The translations under genes and the position numbers were made by a program. Below the pieces are notes generated by a model. That model was not told where the DNA came from and did not search any database. It was given only the letters and a program-made list of their open reading frames with translations. Below are positions 22,981-33,409 of a stretch of 64,000 nt of DNA, piece after piece. The DNA comes from Lojkania enalia (lineage: Eukaryota; Ascomycota; Dothideomycetes; Pleosporales), in NCBI GenBank assembly GCA_010094045.1, contig ML986588.1, forward strand, positions 1 to 64,000, read 5' to 3'. Position 1 is the first letter of the stretch, and the number at the start of each line of letters is the position of its first letter.

Positions 22981-24840
22981 TTACAATGGATTCGCATCCT
23001 CCGGTAGTCGGACTTTGAAGACGAGAACTTGAGTATCTACCCTAAAGCCCGACATATCGGCATATGGCTTCTTACCTCTATTGAGGAATCCTAACAATTC
23101 CATATTAGCATTTTATGCAAAACGAAAATGGTTGCTTACCATTCTGTGTGACGAAATCGTTATCCGAGACAGAGATTAGGTAGTATTCCTTGCCACTGCC
23201 GTGCTTTGCAAATTTCTTGTCAATCGGGCCCAGAGCAAGACTTTCCCACTTTTCATTCAAGAGGCCCGAATCCTGTGGTCCTCCGTTGTGGAGCCCGAAA
23301 CGGTTCAGTTGGTCATTGTTGTTGTAGGAAAGCCAGGGACAGTATTTCGCGGGCTTGATACCGGCCTTTAGTTCACCGCCTGGCGCAACCTGTCCGCCTT
23401 TCGAATCGGTCCTTTTGCCTTTAACGTTTGTAGCTCGAGATATGTCAAATACATCGACGTTGCGATACTTCGATTCGGTTTCTTCTTGGCCCTTGCCCCT
23501 GTCGCTATCACGGGAAAGAACCAGAAACTGGTCTTCAGAAATGAAGTGGATTTCTGATTGTGCTGCGAGTTGGTCTCCGATAAGGGGAAGCTGTACAACG
23601 TATTCGCCAACAAGACCATCGCGCCCCTTTCCTACCTTTCTCAGATCGTATTTGAGGAGACGTGTGTTGCGACGAGAAGCAGGGCTTCCATCTCCACTAT
23701 CCTGAACCCTAGGATATTGTTATCAAAACAACAAAATATGGATATGCTGTAACTCACGTGGCACTCTGCAACATTGCATATAAGAACTTGCCATTTGGGC
23801 TAGCGGTAATAGCTTCAAATCCTTGGTTGTTTACTCGACCCATTTCCGGGATCTCCGGAATGGTCATTCGGTACTGGTCATATACAGGGGGTGCGAGAGA
23901 ATTGAAGCTTCCTAATAGTCAGAATTGTCTGGAATCTTAGTGGGAGAGCCTTACCTCTGGGTGCCGTTGCGAAAGGGTACGAACGCATCTGGAGGATATA
24001 TGACGTGCACCAATTTGCCACGCTTATTGAATTGATATATATTAGGCCCTGTGATAGTAGATAAGCCAAAGCTAATCAAGGAAGCTTATATGGTTACCGT
24101 ATTCATCGCCTATCCAGAACGACCCATCCCGGCCTAGAACGAGACTTTCAGCATCAAGCGACATTCGTTTTCCCCCTGGCCCGGGTCCTCCAAAGCCATC
24201 GCCCGGATCTTTATATAAGTCAGTGGGGCTATAAGACATTTTATTAACAGACACATACATGTGGCAACAGGAAGGCCGGCGAAACCCGAAAAGTAGAAGC
24301 TCCCACGAGCGTCGGCGTCCAGACCTAGTTCGTGAGTCACTCGGTCGTGCTACGGCATCCCGTAGCCTACCTACCTGTGGTGGGGGTACTCCGCCCGGTG
24401 AAGAGCAGGATTGTATCAAGGTATGCGATTTTAAAGTTCGGCGGCGCTGGGTTTGCCTTTGATGCGCCGGAAACGATATCTAAGGTGAACCTGAACTTGT
24501 GGATTCGATTTTGCGTATTCTGGGTGCCATTGCTGGACCAACCGCGATCCGGTAGACCATAGATGATGCCCTCGTAGGCTTCCGTAGATCCTTTCTTCCT
24601 TTTCCACGACGTCTTGTCCAAGGCAATAGATGAGCCAATGCCACCGATTGTTTCTCCAAATTTGTCGCGTGCATCCGAAGGCAACAAGCCCCATCCGGCC
24701 AATTCCTCATAGACATACTCCTTTCCGTTGCAGACAGTCTGATTCACGAATGGGCCATGATGGCCACGAGCGACAGGGGTCGCAGCGACGCACCCTAACT
24801 GCAGGAGCGAGAGAAGAGCGACGAAGGCCAAGAAGGGCAT
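22981..24840 (-). CDS. Secreted esterase/phytase-like beta-propeller protein
   Basis: Seven exons (24840-24375, 24324-24259, 24208-24098, 24048-23955, 23907-23758, 23708-23140, 23090-22981) total 522 codons, giving 521 residues. A clear signal peptide (MPFLAFVALLSLLQLGCVA) leads into the mature protein. Family signatures are those of the phytase-like group often annotated as esterase-like activity of phytase (PF13449). They include IYGLPDRGWSSNGTQN, a GGKRMSLDAESLV-type segment, SFWIGDEYG, VNNQGFEAITASPNGKFLYAMLQS, SEIHFISEDQFLVLSRD and SVSDNDFVTQN. These form the acidic metal/substrate face of a propeller. Intron 4 appears to end in AAG rather than the nearer TAG, because only AAG keeps the frame into SFNSLAPPVYD. 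True phytase activity is not shown by sequence. Confidence 0.87.
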
Positions 24841-26164
24841 ATCGGTCCGCGTAACCGGAAGAAACAGTGGAGGTAAAAGAGGAGAGTGATGCAGGACTAA
24901 ACGGGAAGGATAAACAGGAAGGACGTCCTCAGGGACGCGACATAGGTGAATGTGAAGGCGGAAGGTGATCGCGTGCCTTGCCTGCAGGTGTACGAGGAAT
25001 TAGGACAGCCTCTTAATATATCCCCTGTCCTGGGATGCGTAGCCCGAGTACCCGGTATCGTAGACGGGACCTGCAGTCATGCTGAGTTTGTAAATAATAA
25101 GCGCGCAGGGAGCTGTTGCGGTTGGAAGACACGCAGCGTCAACAAGTCGTCGTCTCTGCTAGTGGCTGCGGAACAAGCGACGGGCATGTCCAGCGGGGAT
25201 TAACATGGGCAGGGATGCGGCGTAGCAGTCTTGGAAAAGCCTACAACAGGGCCAGGACCGTCGTGGTGTTTTCCGTCCATGCCGGAGCGTGGGAGGCAAG
25301 GCCGTCTGAAAAGAGTGCGTTGCACAAGTAACGGTCAATGCGCCGTGAATTGATTGCTGAGGAAGCGGCGACCTGGCACCATCCACACCTTCCAGAGTCG
25401 GGGCGAGGCTGAAATAGGAAGCTGCCGCTCCCGCCCAGGCACCTCGGAGAGCCATCTGCATGCTGGTGCTGGCCTCAACAGTTGCTTCATCTTTTGCTCG
25501 CCGTTCCTTTGGCATGTCTGCCTTTGCGTTGCTTTCTCATGCTTTCCCTTTCTTTTTCTTTTCTCTCGTTTAAGGAGGAACGAACCTCTTTGGGCAGACT
25601 GCAGTTCCACGGAATGCTGGCCTCGCATGAGCCCAAGCCCTTGGCCGGCGTGCTGGCCGCCTACTTCCTTGGGCCACTGCACCTGCCCGCCTCATCTCAC
25701 ACATGCATAGAGCTTCCCATGACAATCTGCAAAAGATTCGGCGAAGGGCTGACCGTGATCCATTGAAACCTCACCCTACTCGGATTCTACGGCTATTCCG
25801 GCCCTGCTGGCAGCGTGCGCCTGCTGCCTTTGAGATGCTTAACGACATTGTGAACCGGCGGCATCGCGGAGCCTGGCCGTTTCGCTGCAAACAACACTCA
25901 GGCAGCTGCCCCGCTTCTAGGTCCCGCCATGAATTTATGGCAATTGCGCCTTCTTGTAGTGGATATCCATTCATGTGCACGGGGACATTCCACCTTGATC
26001 ACAACTACCTACCTACAATCTTCCAAAATCCCTTCGAGACACGCATGCAGTACTGAATTTCGAGAGCCATCACTATCTATTGCTGCGGGGCTTAGGCCTC
26101 TTAGAAACTGGACGGCTATCTCCTACACGCTCACTTATCACCCCTAGATATTGCTGTGCAAACA
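24841..26164. promoter_or_regulatory. Divergent promoter region between the phytase-like gene and a disordered-protein gene
   Basis: About 1.3 kb separates the two start codons. A pyrimidine-rich plus-strand stretch near 25490-25570 is promoter-like. Frames here are short and present on both strands, with no family signature. No gene is called. Confidence 0.4.
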
Positions 26165-28216
26165 ATGGCCGACCCGCTAGATGGCAGAGCAACTACTGCG
26201 AAACAACATGGAGATTCAAATAATGAGGGCGATTCTGACTCTGATGTCTTCGCTTCCCCCGCGACTGAACAGCCTGAGGCTCTGCTCTCGAAGAATATCC
26301 TTGCGGTTCTGGAGGACCGCGGAAGCCAGAATCCCGGAAACAGTCCGCAAATGACTTCAGAGCTTCCGGAGGCGATTCTTCCTATGGGGGAAAGGACTAG
26401 ACCACATTTGAGGCACTCTTCTAGTGACCTAGCCATCGATGCAAAGCGTCGCTTCTATCAGACGGCCAAGAACACACCGTGCCCAAACAACAAGAGCGCC
26501 GCCTATGACGTTGATAACGGGCATTCATTACTATATGGAGTGAAAAACATCGGTGGTAGATCGCCGGGCCAGACGTCAGCACGTGCCTGGCGCTCTTTGA
26601 GACGGTCCTCAAGCGACTTCAGACCCGAACGGCGTACCCAGGATCATGGCCATGCCCTAGACTCTACAGCATTACAGAAAAGTCTGGCCATGCGTATAAA
26701 GTACGTAGGAAATGTCGCAGCGAGACCCCAATATCTCCGGAATGCAAGGTCTGCGGCAACGACATCTCCTGATCCTAGGGATCAGTATCCTAGACAACCA
26801 AGCTTCAAGGGGTTCCCGGCTGCTATATCTTCTGAGATTCCAACGACAGCACAAAGCACGGTAGAGTGTAAGGGAACAGGGGAAATGCCACTTCAGCTAT
26901 GTATGAAGAAATCGAAGAGTACATCGCCTACCCCGCCGGGTGGACATAGGACCAGCTCCAGTATCCCGGATAGGGGCCAAAAGCTCCGGCGCTCCAAGAC
27001 GGTCGATTTTGAAGAAGCCGTGTCTCAAAAACTGTTATCGTTACCACTATCAAAGACTGGGACACGCAAATCTGTTCTAGACTTCTCAAAAGGACTCGAT
27101 CGAACGGAAGCAAGCCTTGTCGACGACAGTCACGAGAAAACGGTGCATCGAGCTTTCCATTATCTCGAGCCTACGGCCAAAAGCAAACCAGCTGATACAG
27201 CAGTTACAAGGACCGATGTACATGTAGTAGCCATGACGTCTTCACAGACCGTTGATGACAAGCCTATTCGCCGAGGGACAGATCTAGCTACTCCAACGAT
27301 GCAAATTGTGGAATCCAACGCGAGTTGTTATGAAGTTGTCTGGGATGACATACATGCCGAACATGATGTTGAACGAAACAGGAGGAGCTTCTCAGCAACT
27401 CAAGCCCTTGAAACTGTAGCAAGCTCCTCTACCACTAAAGGTCTCGAACGCGTCAATTCGAAGCTCACCGAATGGACTTGGGCAAGTAAAGGCCCGCGGG
27501 ACCGCTTTAAGCCTCAGATAATTGTGTTCCCTGAAAGTGATGGTCGTGATCCCTCGTTCGAATATTCGGTCGAGGAAGACGGGGACGTCCTCATCATCGC
27601 GCCCCCGGATAGTGAAAGGCCAAGTGAGAATCCATCTCGACGTGCATCGCAGTTGCAAAGTACGAGGATTTCCAGTTCAGGCTCCCATGACGATTTAGTG
27701 TTAGCGTCGCTGTCGGAACATATCGCCCTTGAGGAGAAGAATCGCCGTAAGCAAGACTGCCTTGTCGTCCCAGACCCTGAAGTACTCCCACGTAGGCCGG
27801 AATCTCTCGCTGGAGCAAGTACCTCCAGCAAAAAGCCATCTACAGATCGGCGACTCTCTAATATAGATGAGTCTGAGATGAAATTTCGTGGACATCGCGA
27901 CTCTGTGACCCTTGCTCGAGCAAGAATATTTAATGCTGGGGGCATTTCGCCTGAACTATTAATGCATAGGGACTCAGTCACCATAGCGAAAAGGCGTTTG
28001 CGGGCAAAGAATCATGCTGCTGCGGCTTCTCGTGCAAATCCACAGTCGTATGTCGTGGCTTCCGATCTACCTCCAGAAGTTGACGATATTCACAGCCATT
28101 CGCTCTCTCCTGGAAGGAAATGGGATGCAATCGAAAACTTGGAGAACAAGAGCTCAACGTCTACGCTTTCTCCACAACCAGCCGGCGCCGATGGACATAT
28201 TCGAATCCCAGAGTGA
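26165..28216 (+). CDS. Disordered Ser-rich protein with repeated RDSVT motif
   Basis: A single exon of 683 codons starts at the ATG at 26165 (context AAACAATGG) and ends with TGA at 28214-28216. The protein is mostly disordered and rich in Ser, Arg and Asp. Two short near-copies stand out: LRHSSSDLAI and LRRSSSDFRP in the N-terminal third. Near the C-terminus, HRDSVTLARARIF and HRDSVTIAKRRLR are separated by only about ten residues. That C-terminal pair looks like the conserved core. No enzyme motif, membrane segment or signal peptide is visible. The Arg-x-x-Ser contexts could be kinase targets, but this is inference. Function unknown. Confidence 0.72.
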   Translation: MADPLDGRATTAKQHGDSNNEGDSDSDVFASPATEQPEALLSKNILAVLEDRGSQNPGNSPQMTSELPEAILPMGERTRPHLRHSSSDLAIDAKRRFYQTAKNTPCPNNKSAAYDVDNGHSLLYGVKNIGGRSPGQTSARAWRSLRRSSSDFRPERRTQDHGHALDSTALQKSLAMRIKYVGNVAARPQYLRNARSAATTSPDPRDQYPRQPSFKGFPAAISSEIPTTAQSTVECKGTGEMPLQLCMKKSKSTSPTPPGGHRTSSSIPDRGQKLRRSKTVDFEEAVSQKLLSLPLSKTGTRKSVLDFSKGLDRTEASLVDDSHEKTVHRAFHYLEPTAKSKPADTAVTRTDVHVVAMTSSQTVDDKPIRRGTDLATPTMQIVESNASCYEVVWDDIHAEHDVERNRRSFSATQALETVASSSTTKGLERVNSKLTEWTWASKGPRDRFKPQIIVFPESDGRDPSFEYSVEEDGDVLIIAPPDSERPSENPSRRASQLQSTRISSSGSHDDLVLASLSEHIALEEKNRRKQDCLVVPDPEVLPRRPESLAGASTSSKKPSTDRRLSNIDESEMKFRGHRDSVTLARARIFNAGGISPELLMHRDSVTIAKRRLRAKNHAAAASRANPQSYVVASDLPPEVDDIHSHSLSPGRKWDAIENLENKSSTSTLSPQPAGADGHIRIPE

Positions 28217-29032
28217 AGCTCTACCGAGATTTCATTACGGCTGTAATGGGGAGATGACTCCGAAAAAGCTATTCTGGCTAATGGGCAGGCTTGGGTATTG
28301 CTTAGCCTTGGCTGTCAAAGTCTGTAATATACCGGTATGAGAAAGGAACGCCGTGAAGAGGTTAGATTTTTGAAAGATCCGGCAAAAAATAGACTGCTGG
28401 TTAGGGGTTTGGTCTTCCTGTTATAATGCACTCACGTTTCGCAAGTACCTAATCAAGCTTAGCCATACCCCGCATCGGCAAGCTTGCCACAAGAATGACA
28501 GTTGTATGTAGTATTGCGTATGCTTCGGGAGTTGTTTATCATCCGAAAATCGCTTGACGAAGCGACGTCGCTCCATGGTTAGTTCGCTCGGGCTAGATGC
28601 TTGTAGGCTGCATAGTCCAAATTGAGCAATCGGCAAACGGCAATCGTCAAGGCCCGATGTGGAGGAACTATTCCCCGGCGTCAGCAGCTTCTTCCAACCA
28701 CCCATTCAACCCTGTAGCTACTGTCAAGACTTCGCTCGCATTCTGACCAGAAGTATCAAATATGACTTCAAAATGCTGTGCAGCTAAAATTGATCGGTGT
28801 GGGCTAACAATTGTCGCAAAACTAACATTGGATCTGGCGGTGATGGTTCGAGAACCCCCCATCGTGCTGAAGTCTAACACTTGGCGTTACAGCGCACGTC
28901 TGATGTCCGGAGAGCGTTGAGCAGCAGGTGGTGAGCGAATTGGATATTATAGAAATGCCAGAATCTTGTCCCCAGTCGAAACTTCCTTTCCGAATCACTT
29001 ACAGCCATACGACAGCTCACTTGGATGCAACC
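28217..29032. other. Intergenic, promoter of the UstYa-like gene
   Basis: This 800-base spacer contains a small minus-strand frame at 28671-28865 that could be spliced at GTTAGT...TTTTAG. It has no recognisable homology and is not called. The remainder shows no structure I can identify. Confidence 0.35.
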
Positions 29033-29927
29033 ATGAAGGACGACCAGAGGTATGACGACCTACACAACATCGACGCCCACTCTGAATCCAGTACGGAGGT
29101 TGGAGATTGGGATACGGAAGCCGAAAGCGGACTGCGACGGAGGAGAAGCGGTCTTTGGCTAAGAGCAAAGCTACACCGGTGGATCAACACGGCATTGCTT
29201 CTAGTAATATTCGGCCTACTGGCAGAGAAGAGGTGGAGCAAGCAAAATAGATACATCGACCACCAATATGAATTTGCAGGCGACCTAACCGGCTTCGCTC
29301 CAAGGTGTACGTTCAACTCCGGGCCTTGGTGGTATGCTCTTACATAGACTCTAGTTTCCCAACAAATTGTATCATTCAAGCCAGATCCTCGCTTCGTGCC
29401 CGAGAATGCATCGGCATTTTGGGATCAAGAGACTCAAGGAGCATGGCTGAGTATCGTACCTGGTGCGTCTTTACAGAATCTTTCATTTCAACTTAGGCCT
29501 TAAGCTAATTCACATCGCAGAGGGCCTTGGCTACGTTCACGTCAAAGACCCAGCTCGATATGATAATCTGCCTCACCCAATACACGACTACCCCAACAAG
29601 GCTGTCTTTACTACCTCGATGACGCATCAACTCCACTGCCTCTACACGATTCTCGACGCCTACAACAAGCTGTCCCTCTCACCGGAGCCTTTAGAAATGC
29701 CCTGGCACATGACTCATTGCTTTGAATATATCAGACAAGCTATAATGTGCGCGGGGGATGTGGCATTAGAAGGAGCCGCGACCACGTTCCCTGACGATCC
29801 CGAACAGGGGGACCGTGGGGGCAGCGATGGATGGGACGCGAAGCATGTGTGCAAGAACTACGACGAGATATATGCGTATCTGGAGCAGGAAACGGCGAAC
29901 CACAACAAGTGGATTTCGTCGGACTAA
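29033..29927 (+). CDS. UstYa-like (DUF3328) oxidase with two HxxHC motifs
   Basis: Three exons (29033-29306, 29355-29462, 29521-29927) give exactly 262 residues. An N-terminal cytosolic stretch is followed by one membrane helix (INTALLLVIFGLLAEKRW) and a lumenal domain. That domain has the family hallmarks: GDLTGFAPRFSQQIVSF, DPRFVPENASAF, the GLGYVHV block, HQLHC at 163-167 and HMTHC at 190-194. In ustiloxin, cyclochlorotine and related pathways such proteins act as oxidative cyclases or hydroxylases on peptides, and the two HxxHC motifs are needed. Both are intact here. The frame can be extended upstream, but the ATG at 29033 has a good context and gives a normal cytosolic N-terminus. No precursor peptide with Kex2-type repeats is visible nearby, so the pathway is unknown. 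Confidence 0.9.
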
Positions 29928-31120
29928 GGAACGATTATTATGTTGCGTATACAAAATCGACGGGAAATTTCACGGCGGAACTAGTGTTGCATTATTTACG
30001 GAGTTTTTTTTCTTGCCAGAGCATTGAACCGAGCTAGCAAGGCTATTATTTGCCTTCTTTGAATACTGTCTTTCCATGGCTCTTATTCGAGCATCTCCGT
30101 GATAGCTGAAAACGGCTGAAAATGCCCATAAACCAGCTGCCTTCGCCACATGGGCGTCGTGTCATCGCCCGAGAAATTGGAACTCAACGGAAGGCATTTT
30201 CCCCCCTCAAGCTGGCACAATATCTTGGTGGCTGATAACCGCATCCAATGAAGGCGTCTGCAATGCCTGCTGACCCCAGCGCCACGCGTATTAAGGTTAA
30301 ACGAAGGGGCCTCGGCGCATAATCCATGTTCATATGCCCAAGTGGCACGGCATCCCCGAAATCATCGTCACCCACACCGGCGACAAAGTTGGTCCGATTT
30401 GCCTAACCCACAGCGTTGGCAATCCCAGCACGGGCAATGTGGACCTAATGTCCCGTATACAGGAGTTCAGAATTAACGGCATGCAAATCGTCCGAAGGGC
30501 GATCCACTCGGCCGAGGAGGCTCGGACGATGTCTTCTTGTACTAGCCTGCCGTGCTACCTCAAATGATCCTTTCTTGGTAAATGGTAATTGGTGGGCCGA
30601 GTCGCTCCTCGACCTCGATACAGAAAAGTTTCGCTTTCTCGCTGGCGGAGTAGTCGGGTGTTCCCCCGCTTTCATCGGTGCATAGCCTTCGAAGAAAGAA
30701 GCCGAGCAAGGGATTTTCGTGGTGGAGCACTTTTTGTCTGGGTACGTACGTACGTCAAATATATGATCCATGTATGGAGGAGTCCCTCATACATAAAGAT
30801 CTGGTTTCCCTTTGTGTGGCGTTTATTCTCCTCCCCCCTCGACCTGGAGTATTCATTTAAACTACACATCTCTCTGGTTCATACGTTCTATTAGTCTAGT
30901 AACCGTCATAATACCTTTTTCTTTTTTTTTTCTGCCGTCTTTTGAAGAAGATTCCATTCCGCGAATTTCCTAACCAATATCATAAGCAAAGCGGAGGTGT
31001 GACTGAGGGGGCACAGCAAAGAACCGCTACGGCCTTGGATGTGGGCTTGCTCGTCTTTGTCTCCAGCCTGAAATCCTCTGCCCCTCTCCCACATTTCTCA
31101 CATACCTACACTACACCATC
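29928..31120. promoter_or_regulatory. Upstream region of the P450 gene, with two CCTCGG sites
   Basis: Nearly 1.2 kb lie between the UstYa-like stop and the P450 start. CCTCGG occurs at 30310-30315, and its reverse complement at 30512-30517. This is the core bound by the fatty-acid-responsive zinc-cluster factors FarA/FarB in Aspergillus (known for that group, inferred here). A short GTAC-type microrepeat lies at 30743-30754. No extra gene is supported. Confidence 0.3.
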
Positions 31121-32741
31121 ATGTCCTCAGAAACAAAGAAGCAGCACCCGCTACTCCTTTACCTTGCCTTCGGCGCCTTCCTCGCCCTCATCCTCTATAC
31201 TCAACTAACTCAATACCTCACCCGACGGCGCTTAGAAATCGAAAACGGCTGCAAACCGTGCCCACACGTCCTCAACAAAGACCCCTTCCTAGGCATCGAT
31301 GTGCTCCGTCAGAACATAGCCAACGCCAAGAAGCATGCGGTCCTCGAAACAGCCTACAACCGCTTCAAGTCCTTCAATTCCAACACGTTCCGCTCGCGGA
31401 TGATGCGCATGCCGGTGATCGTGACCATGGAGCCGGAAAACGTGAAGACGATTCTGTCGCTCAAGTTTAAGGATTACTCTTTCGGGGCGCGGAAGAAGGC
31501 ATTTACGCCCTTACTTGGCATCGGTATCTTCAACTCGGACGGCGAGCGCTGGGCCAATAGCCGGCACCTTCTCCGGCCCAACTTCGCCAAGGAGCAAGTC
31601 GCTGATTTGGCCATGCTGGAGCGCCATTTGAAGCTGTTGCTGCGGCATGTGCCGCGGGATGGCACGACGGTGGATCTGCAGGATTTGTTCTTCATGATGA
31701 CGATCGATACTGCGACCGAGTTTCTATTCAACCATTCGACGAATAGTCTAAGGTTTCAGGGCGACGCGGTGGAGGATGCAAACGAGGATGTGGTCTTCTC
31801 CAAGGCGTTTACGTTTGCGCAGGCAGATATCTTGACGAGGCTGCGGCTGGGCCCGCTAGATTGGTTTCGTAGTAATAAGAAGGGGGTCGATGCGATCAAG
31901 ATCTGCCACGCGTATGTGGATAAGTGGGTCGACGACGCAGTGCGGTGGAGGGAGGAACGGGATCTAGAGAAAGCGGCGGGCAGGGAGAAGGAAGAGGATA
32001 GATACGTATTCATCCACGAGTTGGCCAAGCAGACGAACGACAAGAAGCGCATCCGCGAGGAGCTCGTGAACGTCCTGCTCGCGGGCCGCGATACGACGGC
32101 CAGCTTGCTGAGCAACATGTGGTTCGAGCTGGCGAAGCGGCCGGATATCTACGCGAAGTTGAGGGCGGAGATCGAGCGGCTTGATGGCAGGATCCCGTCA
32201 TATGAAGAGCTGAGGAACCTCAAGTATCTTAAGTGGTGCATCAATGAATGTACGTCTCCATTTCCCCTCATTCTCAATCCCCCTCTTCTCAGTCGTTACA
32301 TCCACTAACATACGAAAAGCCCTCCGCCTCCAACCCGTCGTCCCAGGAAACTCGCGCTTTGCCATTCGCGACACCATCCTTCCCCTCGGCGGCGGTGCCA
32401 ACGGCAAATCCCCGCTCTTCGTACCCCAGGGAACCCTCGTAAGCTATATCCCCTACAGCATGCATCGCCGCACCGACTACTTCGGCCCCGATGCTCTAGA
32501 ATTCAGGCCCGAGCGCTGGGAAACTCTGCGGCCGGGCTGGGAATACTTACCCTTTAACGGCGGCCCGAGAATCTGCTTGGGCCAGCAGTACGCGTTAACG
32601 GAGGCGAGCTATGTGACGGCGAGGCTAGTGCAGCAGTTCAAGGCGGTGGAGAGTAGGGATGCGAATGGAATTTGGAGGGAAGGACTCACGTTAACGGTTT
32701 GTAGTTTGAATGGGACTAAGGTTAGTTTGACGCCTGCGTGA
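31121..32741 (+). CDS. Cytochrome P450, CYP52-type fatty acid/alkane hydroxylase
   Basis: Two exons (31121-32249 and 32320-32741) joined across GTACGT...CTAACATACGAAAAG give 516 residues. The N-terminus has one ER membrane anchor ([16 protein letters not shown]). Visible P450 elements are an I-helix [12 protein letters not shown], the K-helix ExxR within NESLRLQP, a PERW segment, and the heme-binding loop [12 protein letters not shown] with the axial Cys. [12 protein letters not shown] and the [15 protein letters not shown] ending are typical of the CYP52 group, which omega-hydroxylates fatty acids and n-alkanes with electrons from cytochrome P450 reductase. The gene sits two genes from the fatty acid synthase pair, in keeping with lipid metabolism. 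Exact CYP subfamily and substrate length cannot be read from the sequence. Confidence 0.92.
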
Positions 32742-33409
32742 GCGGGTCGGTTTTTTTGGACTCACGGTCAAAATTTTTGGAGAATTCAGGTTAAAGGGGG
32801 GGGTGGGATTTCGGTTATTGGCGATATGGATATTGGCTGGGTTATTTATGGGTCTGTATGTTGTCTCGTGATCACAACTGGTGCAGATCTCTTGGGACAG
32901 CGCAGCCCAAGAGCTTCAATCCTGGGAAGAACAAGAATGGACTATGGAACTATTGTGTATTCATGACGACGAGTGAATCGTATCCTAGTACCACACAGCA
33001 TATAAGCAAATATCAACACTCCTGCACTTACCCATTCTTCAAAACACTACATATGCCAAGCTCCGCAGCACTATTTTGATATCGGCTAAGTTGTCAGCTC
33101 CTGCGTACCCATCACTTAAATACATGTTCACGTGTTTTAGAGAGAAATAGTCCAAGAAAAGAGGGTCCTGCCAATGCATATGTCTACCTACTCATCCCTC
33201 CAATGCTACATGCAGAACGCTCAATGAATGCAATATTCTCAAAACACTCAGATGGCTAGATCATTCCGATGAAATGACGCCGCACCAAATCAACCACGTA
33301 ATATCCAGTAATAGGAAATAAGACCATGCTAATAATCTCAATCGATGCTACACTATGCTATGCTCGCCCACTAACCGCACCAACGCACCGGATAAACCGT
33401 TCCACAATC
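32742..33409. other. Convergent 3' spacer
   Basis: About 670 bases between the P450 stop and the stop of the Brl1/Brr6 gene. AT-rich, with no open frame or repeat worth calling. Expected to hold both 3' UTRs. Confidence 0.45.

Noticed and set aside
28668..28880. Small minus-strand frame that could be spliced at GTTAGT...TTTTAG
   Set aside because: Composition is fairly protein-like, but it is very short and has no homology I recognise and no linked exons.
30743..30754. GTAC tandem microrepeat
   Set aside because: Only three units, within chance expectation, with no associated structure.
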